Notes under the pieces: model-generated
The model's database searches: none
Told to the model about the DNA's origin: nothing
Seen by the model: the letters and a program-made list of their open reading frames with translations, nothing else
Shown here: positions 22,378-31,009 of the stretch, in pieces
Layout of the letters: each line of letters opens with the position of its first letter
Numbering within the stretch: the first letter of the stretch is position 1
Program-made: the position numbers and the translations under genes
NCBI GenBank assembly: GCA_963746175.1
Contig: CAVVAH010000001.1
Span: 620,001 to 684,000, forward strand
Length of the DNA: 64,000 nucleotides
Origin: CAVVAH01 sp963746175
GTDB lineage: Bacteria > Actinomycetota > Actinomycetes > JACCUZ01
Direction: 5' to 3'

Positions 22378-22941
22378 TCAGGCGGGGACGCCGCCCGCGA
22401 GGGTCTCGGGCGGGGTGTCGTCGAACTCGACGGTCGCCGGCCACGCCGCGTGCCCGGCGAGGCGGAGGTACCGCACGACCTTCTTCCGGCGTACGACGCG
22501 GGCGGCCCGCACGACGTCGTTGAGGAACCGCCGCGCGAGCTGGACCCGCAGGCAGGCCGAGCCCAGCTCGTGCACCAGCTCCCGGCCGGCGGCGTCGGCC
22601 TCGAACGACTCGAGCACGCCGGACTCGGCGAACGCCGCGTGCAGGGCGCGGGTCAGGTCGCTCTCCGCCTGCTCCCGGTCGCCCTCGCCGACGCCGCCGC
22701 CCTCGCGCGCCTCGTGGGCGGCGTCGGCGAGCAGCAGCCCGCTGGCCGGGTCGAGCCGCCCGGAGACCGCGATCTGCAGCGAGACCGACGCGCGGCGGAC
22801 CAGCTGCGCGTCCAGCGCGCTGCGCGCCCCCTCGAGCCGGGCGTGCAGCCGGTCCAACCGGGTCGCGCTGAACGTGAGGTACCAGGCGACCACCAGCACC
22901 GCGGCCAGCAGGGCGACGACGCTCCAGCTGAGACCCGGCAC
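22378..22941 (-). CDS. LemA-like membrane-anchored protein
   Basis: 187 aa: one N-terminal membrane helix (WSVVALLAAVLVVAWYLTF), then a helical region RLDRLHARLEGARSALDAQ followed by LVRRASVSLQIA that resembles the LemA core (bundle of long helices, mostly outside the membrane). Start GTG 22941 with TAGGCT (22948-22953) 6 nt upstream, suggesting a leaderless mRNA. Similar genes occur beside the PIM and pdxST genes in other actinobacteria. Role unknown. Confidence 0.7.
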   Translation of the reverse strand: MPGLSWSVVALLAAVLVVAWYLTFSATRLDRLHARLEGARSALDAQLVRRASVSLQIAVSGRLDPASGLLLADAAHEAREGGGVGEGDREQAESDLTRALHAAFAESGVLESFEADAAGRELVHELGSACLRVQLARRFLNDVVRAARVVRRKKVVRYLRLAGHAAWPATVEFDDTPPETLAGGVPA

Positions 22942-22974
22942 GTGTCGAGCCTAGGGGCCGGCCTCGACGGGCTG

Positions 22975-23346
22975 TCAGCGCCAGTCGGGCATCTGCTGCA
23001 GGCTCCACGTGTTGCCGTCCGGGTCGGCGAACGTGACGAACGAGCCCCACGGCTGCTCGTCGACCTCGGAGGCGTCGACGCCCTTCGCCAGCAGCTCCTC
23101 GCGAAGACCGGCCACGTCCTCGACGACCATCATCACGCCCCGCTGGGCGCCCGGCGACATCTCGGTGAGGCCCTCGCCGAACGCGACCGAGCACGCCGAC
23201 CCCGGCGGTGTGAGCTGCACGAAGCGCAGTCCCTCGTGCACGGTCTGGTCGTGATCGGCGTGGAAGCCGACCTGGTCGACGTAGAACGACTTGGCCCGGT
23301 CGACGTCGGTGACGCCCAGGAAGACAACCTCGATCTTCATGTCCAT
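22975..23346 (-). CDS. VOC-superfamily (glyoxalase-like) protein
   Basis: 123 aa with the beta-alpha-beta-beta-beta pattern of vicinal oxygen chelate proteins: EVVFLGVTDVDRAKSFYVDQ at the start and FADPDGNTWSLQQMP at the end. Substrate unknown; such small proteins are often lyases, dioxygenases or resistance proteins. ATG 23346 lies 6 nt after a TAGGTT box (23353-23358), arguing for this start rather than the second Met. Confidence 0.85.
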   Translation of the reverse strand: MDMKIEVVFLGVTDVDRAKSFYVDQVGFHADHDQTVHEGLRFVQLTPPGSACSVAFGEGLTEMSPGAQRGVMMVVEDVAGLREELLAKGVDASEVDEQPWGSFVTFADPDGNTWSLQQMPDWR

Positions 23347-23355
23347 GCCCAGAAC

Positions 23356-24549
23356 CTACGGCCGGCCACCGACACCGCCGGAGGTCTCGGTGGCCCGGCG
23401 CAGCCGGTCCCGCCACGGCCTCGGCACGTCCTCGCCGACCGCCCCCGCGCCGGCCGCGACGGTCTCGTAGACCGCGACCAGCTCGTCGGCCACCGTCGAC
23501 CAGTCGTACCGCCGCACCCAGGCCGAGGCGGCGCTCGACAGCGTCCGCCGCCGGTCGGCGTCCCCGAGCAGCTCGAGCAGCGCGGTCGACAGGGCCGCGG
23601 TGTCGCCGGTCGGGAAGGTGACACCGACCCGGCCGTCGTCGAGCACCCGGCGGAACGCCTCGAGGTCGGACGCCAGCACGGGCGCGCCTGCCGACATGGC
23701 CTCGACGAGGATCACCCCGAAGCTCTCGCCGCCGAGGTTGGGCGCGACGTACACGTCGACGGTGCGCAGCAGCTGCCGCTTCTGCTCCTCGCTGACGACC
23801 CCCAGGAACGTCACGGCGTCGCGGACCTCGGCCGGCAGGTCCTCGACGGCCTCCTCGGCGTCGCCGCGGCCGGCGACCAGCAGCCGCACACCGGGGCGGT
23901 CGGCCACCACCCGCTCCATCGCGGCGAGCAGCGTCGGGAGGCCCTTGCGCGCCTCGTCCAGCCGCCCGATGAAGCCGACCGTGCCGCCGGTGCCCCGCCA
24001 CGCGTCGTACGGCACCGCGCTCGCGAACCGGTCGACGAAGACGCCGTTCGGGATGAGCACCGCGTCGCCGCCCACGTGCTCGACGAGGGTGCGGCGGGCG
24101 TCCTCGGACACGGCGACCCGGGCCCCGATCTTCTCCAGCGCGGGCTCGAGGATCGGGTACGCCGCGCTCATGGCCCGGGACCGCAGGTTGGACGTGTGGA
24201 ACGTGGCCACGATCGCTCCGGTGGCCGCCCAGCACGCGAGCAGTCCCAGCGACGGCGTCGCCGGCTCGTGGATGTGCAGGACGTCGAAGCCGCCCTCGCG
24301 CAGCCACCGCCGCACCCGGGCGGCCGACAGCGGGCCGAAGTTCACCCGGGCCACCGAGCCGTTGTACGGCACCGGCACCGCGCGGCCCGCGGGCACGACG
24401 TACGCGGGCAGCGGGGTGTCGTCGTCGGCCGGCGCCAGCACCGACACCTCGTGGCCGCGCTGCTGCAGCACCTCGGCGAGGTCGCGGACGTGGAACTGCA
24501 CTCCGCCCGGCACGTCCCACGAGTAGGGGCACACGATGCCGACCCTCAC
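23356..24549 (-). CDS. pimA: Phosphatidylinositol alpha-mannosyltransferase
   Basis: GT4 glycosyltransferase that adds the first mannose from GDP-mannose to phosphatidylinositol on the inner membrane face, the first step to PIM and lipomannan. Seen: VGIVCPYSWDVPGGVQFHV at the N-terminus, HIHEPATPSLGL, IPNGVFVDRF, GFIGRLDEARKGL, and the nucleotide-sugar motif GGESFGVILVEAMSAG. About 397 aa. GTG 24549 overlaps the patA stop (GTGA). Part of pgsA-patA-pimA. Confidence 0.93.
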   Translation of the reverse strand: MRVGIVCPYSWDVPGGVQFHVRDLAEVLQQRGHEVSVLAPADDDTPLPAYVVPAGRAVPVPYNGSVARVNFGPLSAARVRRWLREGGFDVLHIHEPATPSLGLLACWAATGAIVATFHTSNLRSRAMSAAYPILEPALEKIGARVAVSEDARRTLVEHVGGDAVLIPNGVFVDRFASAVPYDAWRGTGGTVGFIGRLDEARKGLPTLLAAMERVVADRPGVRLLVAGRGDAEEAVEDLPAEVRDAVTFLGVVSEEQKRQLLRTVDVYVAPNLGGESFGVILVEAMSAGAPVLASDLEAFRRVLDDGRVGVTFPTGDTAALSTALLELLGDADRRRTLSSAASAWVRRYDWSTVADELVAVYETVAAGAGAVGEDVPRPWRDRLRRATETSGGVGGRP

Positions 24550-25488
24550 GGCGTCCCCACCGCCGTGGCCGGCCGGACGGGTTCGAGGTCGGACAGCCAG
24601 AGCGGCTGCAGCATGTGCCAGTCCTCGGGGTGCTCGGTGATCGCCGCCCCGAAAACGTCGGCGACCCGCTGGGTCATGACCGTGACCTTCTCGCGCGTGG
24701 TGCCCGTCGTCGCCGCCGGCACCTCGTCGTGGAAGCGGATCACCAGGGTCGGCCGGGCGCCGGCGCCCCGGGTCCCCTCGTGCCAGATGCTCACCGGGTG
24801 CAGCGCGGCTCCGGTGCGCAGCGCGAGCATCGCCGGGCCCGGGCGGCATCCGCGTCGGCTCGCCGAGCAGCTGCACCTCGACCCCGGAGGAACGCAGGTC
24901 CCGGTCGGCGAGCAGCGGCACCAGCCGCCCGGCCCGCAGCCGCTGCACCAGCGTGTCGGTGACGTCGCGATCGCCACCGGTCAGCGGCAGGATCTCCATG
25001 CCGAGGCCCTCGCGGTAGGCGACGAACCGGTCGTAGAGCCGCTCCGGCCGCAGCCGCTCCGCGACGGTGACCACCGGCACGTCGGTGAGGGTGGCCCAGG
25101 CACCCGCGTGGTCCCAGTTGCCCATGTGCATCAGTGCCCCGACCACGCCGCGGCCGCCCTCGCCGGTGCTTGCGCGCAGGTGCTCCTCCCCCACCACCCG
25201 CACCGTCGAGACGACACGGTCGCGGTCCCAGTCGGGCAGCCGGAAGGCATCGCACCAGTACGCCAGGTAGCTGCGCATCCCGGCCCGGCTCAGCGCTCGC
25301 AGCCCGGCACCGTCCACCCCTGGCCGGGCCCGGCGCAGGTTGGCCTCCAGCCGCCGCACCGACCGCCCGCGCCGCCGCCACGCGAGGTCGGCGACCAGGT
25401 CGAACAGCCGGTACGCCGCCGGCTCGGGCAGCCGCCGGACGAGCGCCCACGCCGCGGCGTACAGCCGGTAGGTCAGCTGCTCGCGCAC
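24546..25488 (-). CDS. patA: Phosphatidylinositol mannoside acyltransferase
   Basis: Membrane-associated acyltransferase of the LpxL/HtrB type that acylates mannose of PIM. The HxxxxD motif is HMGNWDHAG; also LLADRDLRSSGVEV and EDWHMLQPLW near the end. About 313 aa. A frameshift near 24840 is repaired by removing one C (MPPGPAMLALRTGAAL). GTG 25488 lies almost on the pgsA stop, and its stop overlaps pimA. Confidence 0.92.
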
Positions 25489-25489
25489 G

Positions 25490-26101
25490 TCACGGCGTCT
25501 CGGCGAACGCCTGCTTGCGCACGGCCAGCGCCCGCTGCCCGATGGTCACGGTGCTGCCGACCGCGAGCACCCACAGCGCAGCCGCCTGGACGTACGGCAC
25601 GCCCAGCCCGTCGAACCCGGTGCAGACCAGGATGATGACCAGCCGGTCGGCCCGCTCGGTGATGCCGACGTTCGCCGTCATGCCGAGGCCCTCGGCGCGG
25701 GCCCGGGCGTACGACACGACCGCCCCGGTCGACAGGCAGTACAGGCAGAGCGCCACGAGCAGCAGGTCGCGGCCGTCGCCGGCGTACCAGAGCGCGATGC
25801 CGCCGAAGACCGCGGCGTCGCCCACCCGGTCGAGCGTCGAGTCCAGCCAGGCGCCCCACCGGCTGGACCGCTCCGTCATCCGGGCCATCGTGCCGTCGAC
25901 GAGGTCGGAGAACACGAAGCACGTGATGACGACCGTGCCCCAGAAGAACGACCCGCGCGGGTACCAGCCCAGGGCGCCGACCACCACGCCGAGCGTGCCG
26001 ACCAGGGTCACCAGGTCCGGGCTCACCCCGCGCCGCACGAGGAACGCCGCGGTCGGCGTGAGGATGCGCGTGAACAGCGCGCGGGCGAAGCGGTTGAGCA
26101 T
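25490..26101 (-). CDS. pgsA: Phosphatidylinositol phosphate synthase (CDP-alcohol phosphatidyltransferase)
   Basis: An integral membrane enzyme joining CDP-diacylglycerol with inositol phosphate to start phosphatidylinositol synthesis. The CDP-OH-P motif is complete: DLVDGTMAR then GAWLDSTLDRVGD. 203 aa with about six membrane segments. First gene of the PIM operon, in the actinobacterial order pgsA-patA-pimA. A TAGGCT box upstream (about 26146-26151) may be the -10. Confidence 0.93.
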   Translation of the reverse strand: MLNRFARALFTRILTPTAAFLVRRGVSPDLVTLVGTLGVVVGALGWYPRGSFFWGTVVITCFVFSDLVDGTMARMTERSSRWGAWLDSTLDRVGDAAVFGGIALWYAGDGRDLLLVALCLYCLSTGAVVSYARARAEGLGMTANVGITERADRLVIILVCTGFDGLGVPYVQAAALWVLAVGSTVTIGQRALAVRKQAFAETP

Positions 26102-26159
26102 GGCGGCTGCTGGCCCCTGTCGGCGTCGTCGGACGGCTGGGCATGCAGCCTAGGGCGCC

Positions 26160-26186
26160 GGGGCCATGACCCGTCGTCATGGCCCC
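26160..26186 (-). terminator. Hairpin between the GYD gene and pgsA
   Basis: GGGGCCATGAC (26160-26170), loop CCGTC, GTCATGGCCCC (26176-26186): a perfect 11-bp stem, 15 bp after the GYD stop on the minus strand. No T-run, as is usual in these genomes. Confidence 0.65.
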
Positions 26187-26200
26187 CGCGGCCGCGAGGG

Positions 26201-26522
26201 TCAGCCGCCCGGCGGCGTGTAGTCGACCGAGCGCCGCAGCGCCTCGTCGACCTGCTCGACGGTCAGCAGCTTGGTGGTCTGAGATGCTGACCAGGCCGGT
26301 GCTGTTGATCGTCATGGCCACGGCCGCCGCGGCCTCGTCGTCGGGCGCGTCGACGATGGCGAACACGTCGGTGTCGCCGAAGGCGAAGTAGAACGACTCG
26401 AGGCTGCCGCCCATCGCCTCGATCATGGTCGAGACCGCGTCGACGCGGGACTTGGCGCCCGCGGCGCGCACCCCCGCCATGCCCTCGGACGTGTAGTTGG
26501 CGGTGATCAGGTACTTGGCCAT
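26201..26522 (-). CDS. GYD-domain protein
   Basis: A small cytosolic alpha/beta protein of about 106 aa: MAKYLITANYTSEGMAGVRA, ESFYFAFGDTDVFAIVD, ending VEQVDEALRRSVDYTPPGG. GYD domains form ferredoxin-like dimers; the function is not established. One frameshift near 26285, repaired by removing one A (SISTTKLLTV). ATG 26522 with AGAGAGGTC upstream. Confidence 0.85.
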
Positions 26523-26700
26523 GCCGGACGACCTCTCTGGCGGATCCCCGTGGGCCTCCGACGCTAGCCCGCGCGGGCTACCCCGACCATGGCCCGAGCG
26601 GGGTGGCCCACCCGGCGCAGCCCCTTGTGCCGCGAGCGACCACGGGTGGAGGCTCGCTCCACGAGACAGCGACGGCGCTGAGCGCGAGGAGGCGGTCCTG

Positions 26701-28850
26701 ATGGTCCAGACGAGCAGTGGTGCCGGAGCCGCGGGCGGTGCACCGGAGGCCGACCAGCCCGGGTCCGTGCGCAACGTGGTCCTGGTCGGCCACTCCGGAG
26801 CAGGCAAGACCTCCCTGGTCGAGTCCCTGCTCGCCGCGACAGGCACCGTCTCGCGGGCCGGACGGGTCGAGGACGGCACCACGGTCACCGACTTCGACGA
26901 GGCCGAGCACCGCCAGCAGCGCTCGATCAGCCTCGCCGTCGCCCCGCTCGTGCACGCGGGGATCAAGGTCAACCTGCTGGACACCCCCGGCTACGCCGAC
27001 TTCGTCGGCGACCTGCGCGCCGGTCTGCGCGCCGCCGACGCCGCACTCTTCGTGGTCTCGGCCGTCGACGGCGTCGACGGAGCGACCCAGATGCTGTGGG
27101 AGGAGTGCGCCGCGGTCGGGATGCCGCGCGCGGTGGTCGTCACCAAGCTGGACAAGGACCGCGCCGACTTCGACGAGGCGGTCGCCGTCTGCCAGCGCGT
27201 GTTCGGCGACGGCGTCATGCCGCTGTACCTCCCGATGGCCGCCGACGACGGCAGCCCGGCAGGCCTCATCGGGCTGCTCTCGCAGACCGTCTTCGACTAC
27301 TCCGACGGCGCCCGGACCGAGCGGCGAGCCGGACGCCGAGCACCTGCCCCTCATCGCGGACGCGCGCAGCCGGCTGATCGAGGGGATCATCGCCGAGTCC
27401 GAGGACGAGTCCCTGATGGACCGCTACCTCGGCGGCGAGGACATCGACCTCAAGGTGCTCGTCGACGACCTCGAGACAGCGGTCGCCCGCGGCTCGTTCT
27501 ACCCCGTGCTCGCCACCGCGGCGCCCACCGGGCTGGGCACGGCCGAGCTGCTGGAGGTGGTGACGCAGGCGTTCCCGTCGCCGCTGGAGCACGAGGTGCC
27601 GCCGGTCACCAATCCCGACTGGCGACCCGCACGGCCCGCTCACCTGCGACCCGTCCGGCCCACTGGTCGCCGAGGTCGTCAAGACCACCACCGACCCCTA
27701 CGTCGGCCGCGTGTCGCTGGTCCGGGTGTTCTCCGGGACGCTCCGGCCGGACCAGGTGCTGCACGTGTCCGGCCACTTCCTCGCCGACCGGGGTCACGAG
27801 GACCACGACGTCGACGAGAAGGTCGGCGCACTCACGTCGCCCCTGGGCAAGACCCAGCGCACCATCTCGCGGGCCGTGGCCGGCGACATCTGCGCGGTCG
27901 CCAAGCTGAGCCGGGCGGAGACCGGCGACACGCTGTCCGCCAAGGAGGAGCCGCTGCTCATGGAGCCGTGGCTGATGCCCGACCCGCTGCTGCCGGTCGC
28001 CGTGGTCCCCAAGTCCAAGGCCGACGAGGACAAGCTCTCGCAGGGACTCGGCCGGCTCGTCGCCGAGGACCCGACGCTGCGGCTGGAGCTCAACCCCGAG
28101 ACGCACCAGGTCGTTCTCTGGTGCATGGGCGAGGCGCACCTCGACGTGCTGCTCGACCGGCTGCGCAACCGCTACGGCGTCGACGTCGAGTCGGTGCCGC
28201 TGCGCGTCCAGCTCCGCGAGACCTTCGCCGGCAAGGCGACCGGGCACGGCCGGCACGTCAAGCAGTCCGGCGGCCACGGCCAGTACGCCGTCTGCGACAT
28301 CGAGGTCGAACCGCTCGAGTCCGGCTCCGGCTTCGAGTTCGTCGACAAGGTCGTCGGCGGCGCCGTACCCCGGCAGTTCATCCCGTCGGTCGAGAAGGGG
28401 GTGCGCACCCAGATGGAGCGCGGCGTCGCGGCCGGCTATCCCGTCGTCGACATCCGGGTCACCCTGACGGACGGCAAGGCGCACTCGGTCGACTCGTCCG
28501 ACATGGCCTTCCAGACCGCGGGAGCCCTGGCGCTCAAGGAGGCCGCGCGGGCCACCACCGTGCACATGCTCGAGCCGGTCGACGAGATCTCGGTCCTCGT
28601 CTCCGACGAGTACGTCGGCGCCGTCATGAGCGACCTGTCGACGCGGCGGGGACGAGTGACGGGCACCGAGTCGATCGGCAGCGGCCGGTCGCTGGTGAAG
28701 GCCGAGGTGCCGCAGGTGGAGGTCACCCGTTACGCCGTCGACCTGCGCTCGCTGTCGCACGGCACTGGAACGTTCTCGCGCACCTACGTGCGGCACGAGC
28801 CGATGCCGTCCCAGCTCGCGGCGAAGCTGCAGGCGGAGAACGCGGGCTAG
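26701..28850 (+). CDS. Elongation factor G-like GTPase (EF-G2 type), frameshifted
   Basis: A translational GTPase of about 715 aa. G1 LVGHSGAGKTSLVES, G3 LLDTPGYADFVGDL, G4 VVTKLDKDRADF; domains II-V follow (SGTLRPDQVLHVSGHF, MGEAHLDVLLDRLRNRYG, HVKQSGGHGQYAVCDI, and domain IV/V to the end). The catalytic His of canonical EF-G (DTPGH) is Tyr here, as I recall for actinobacterial EF-G2 paralogs, so it is unlikely to be the main EF-G. Frame breaks near 27322 and 27640; the first is repaired by removing one C (ARTEGEPDAEH). ATG 26701 follows GAGGAGGCGG. Confidence 0.88.
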
Positions 28851-28930
28851 GGCCCTGGTCAGCGAAGCGGCTCCCGGGGCACAGTGGGAGCCGGCGGCTC
28901 ACCGCCGCCCTCCCGACTCCGAGGACCGCC

Positions 28931-30046
28931 ATGACGACGCTGCCGACCCAACCGTCCGCCTCTGACGTCGAGGTGGTGGCCACGGCCGACGACCTGGCCG
29001 GACGGCTGTTCGAGGCCGCTCTCGGCGCGGCCGACCTCATGTCGATCCACCTCGGCGACCGGCTCGGGCTCTACCGCGCCGTCGACGAGCTGACGTCGTC
29101 GACCGGCGGGCCGACCGTGGCCGAGGTGGCCGGCCGCACCGGCGTGCACGAGCGCTACGCGCAGGAGTGGCTGGAGCAGCAAGCGGTCACCGGGCTGCTC
29201 ACCGCCCGCGGTGACGGGCCGGAACGGCGGTTCGTGCTGCCGCCGGCCAGCCGCGAGGTGCTGCTCGACGAGCGCAGCCTCAACTACCTGGCACCGGTGG
29301 CCCGCATGCTCGCCGCCTCGGCGGCGAAGCTGCCGCAGCTGCTGCAGGCCTATCGCACCGGTGGCGGCGTGAGCTGGGACGACCTCGGGCCGGACGCCCG
29401 GGAGTCGCAGGCCGACCTCAACCGGCCGTGGTTCGAGCAGCGGCTCGGCGACGCGGTCGCTTCCGTTCCGGAGCTCCACGAGGCCATGCGGCGCCCGGGT
29501 GCGCGGATCGCCGACCTCGGCTGCGGCGGCGGCTGGTCGAGCATCGCCCTGGCCCGCGCCTACCCGGACGCGACCGTCGACGGGTACGACGTCGACGCGC
29601 CGTCCGTCGGCCTGGCGACGCGCAACGCCGTCGCCGCCGGGGTCGGCGACCGGGCGACGTTCCACCGGGTCGACGTGTCCGGCGCGAACGTCGGCGAGGG
29701 GTACGACGCGGTCTTCGCGTTCGAGTGCGTGCACGACCTGGCGGCCCCCGTCGAGTTCCTGGCCACGGCCCGGCGCGCCACCGCGGCCGACGGCGTCACG
29801 GTCGTCATGGACGAAGCGGTGGCCCCGGAGTTCACGGCGCCGGGAGACGACCTCGAACGGATGATGTACGGCTTCTCGCTGCTCGTCTGCCTGCCCGACG
29901 GGATGTCGCAGCAGCCGTCCGCGGCGACCGGCACCGTCATGCGCGAGAGCACGCTGCGCGGCTACGCCCAGGCGGCCGGCTTCCGCGACGTCGATGTGCT
30001 GCCGATCCAGGACTTCGCGTTCTTCCGCTTCTACCGCCTGGTCTGA
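28931..30046 (+). CDS. SAM-dependent class I methyltransferase with N-terminal wHTH-like domain
   Basis: 371 aa. The N-terminal part (about residues 20-100) is a winged-helix-like domain of O-methyltransferase type (GPTVAEVAGRTGVHERYAQEW); the SAM motif is ADLGCGGGWSSIALA followed by DATVDGYDVDAPS. Substrate unknown. ATG 28931, with TCCGAGGACC just before it. It follows the EF-G-like gene by 80 bp on the same strand. The conserved pgsA/thrS neighbourhood is split by these two genes. Confidence 0.88.
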   Translation: MTTLPTQPSASDVEVVATADDLAGRLFEAALGAADLMSIHLGDRLGLYRAVDELTSSTGGPTVAEVAGRTGVHERYAQEWLEQQAVTGLLTARGDGPERRFVLPPASREVLLDERSLNYLAPVARMLAASAAKLPQLLQAYRTGGGVSWDDLGPDARESQADLNRPWFEQRLGDAVASVPELHEAMRRPGARIADLGCGGGWSSIALARAYPDATVDGYDVDAPSVGLATRNAVAAGVGDRATFHRVDVSGANVGEGYDAVFAFECVHDLAAPVEFLATARRATAADGVTVVMDEAVAPEFTAPGDDLERMMYGFSLLVCLPDGMSQQPSAATGTVMRESTLRGYAQAAGFRDVDVLPIQDFAFFRFYRLV

Positions 30047-30253
30047 GGCCGTCAGTCTCGGACGTCCCCGCCGTGACGGCTGACCTCAGAGCGCCAGGAC
30101 AACGGAGCGGTCTGCCGGCTGCCCACCGTGCCCAGCCGACCCGCCGTCTCTGACGTCCAGTGGCGCGTTGATGCAGGTTCTCGGCCACTGCAACGGCGTG
30201 CCACTCGACGGTCGGCGCTCGCGATGCGGCCGGATCCGGTCTGGGTCCTGGTC

Positions 30254-30316
30254 ACGAGCCAAGTGGCCCCGCTGAGGGACCACATTCCAGTCCCCTAGCG
30301 GGGCCACTTCGCTCGT
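30254..30316. terminator. Long palindrome between convergent genes (family D)
   Basis: AAGTGGCCCCGCTGAGGGAC (30261-30280), loop CACATTCCA, GTCCCCTAGCGGGGCCACTT (30290-30309); 18 of 20 pairs match, and the stem extends outward to 30254/30316 with one mismatch. It sits in the 392-bp gap 30047-30438 between the convergent methyltransferase and HIT genes and may end transcription both ways. I see nothing else in that gap. Confidence 0.7.
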
Positions 30317-30438
30317 CGGCGGGCGACGGCGGCACAGGCGACCCTGCCGATCCAGGCACCCACCTCCGCCGTCATTGCCGCTCTGACGGACAGGATCGGC
30401 ACGCGTGGCCACCACCGACACCGCGCCGGTCCCAGGGT

Positions 30439-30999
30439 TCAGTCGGGCGGCCAGGCGGCGGCGACCAGGTCGCGGGTCTCGGCCAGCAGCTGCGGGATCA
30501 CCTTGGTGCCGGCCAGCACGGTGATGAAGTTGGCGTCCCCGCCCCAGCGCGGGACGACGTGCTGGTGCAGGTGGTCGGCCAGCGAGCCGCCCGCCACCCC
30601 GCCGAGGTTGAGCCCCACGTTGAAGCCGTGCGGCGAGGAGGCGGCCCGGACCGCCTGCACCGCCCGCCGGGTCATGGACATCAGCTCGACCGACTCGTCG
30701 GCGGTCAGCTCGTCCAGCCCGGCGACGTGCCGGTACGGCACGACCATGAGGTGCCCGGGGTTGTACGGGTGCAGGTTGAGCACGGCGTAGACCGTCGCGC
30801 CGCGGGCGAGCACCAGCCCGGTGCGGTCGTCCAGCGTCGGGATCCGGCAGAACGGGCAGCCGCCGTCGTCGGTGTGCCCGGTGCCGTCCTCACCGGTGAC
30901 ATACGCCAGCCGGTGCGGCGCCCAGAGCCGCTGCAGCCGGTCCGGCTCCCCCACGCCTTCCTGCGGCACGACCTCCGGCGGGACGTACGGACCCGTCAT
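30439..30999 (-). CDS. HIT-family nucleotide hydrolase/phosphorylase (AP4A phosphorylase-like)
   Basis: 186 aa. The histidine triad is HLHQHVVPRW; also CPFCRIPTLDDRTGLVLARG at the N-terminus (possible zinc site) and NLHPYNPGHLMVVPYRH. Its relative in mycobacteria (Rv2613c) is a diadenosine tetraphosphate phosphorylase, and the gene follows thrS there too. ATG 30999 starts 10 bp after the thrS stop, so co-transcription is likely. Confidence 0.9.
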   Translation of the reverse strand: MTGPYVPPEVVPQEGVGEPDRLQRLWAPHRLAYVTGEDGTGHTDDGGCPFCRIPTLDDRTGLVLARGATVYAVLNLHPYNPGHLMVVPYRHVAGLDELTADESVELMSMTRRAVQAVRAASSPHGFNVGLNLGGVAGGSLADHLHQHVVPRWGGDANFITVLAGTKVIPQLLAETRDLVAAAWPPD

Positions 31000-31009
31000 C
31001 GGGGACTTC

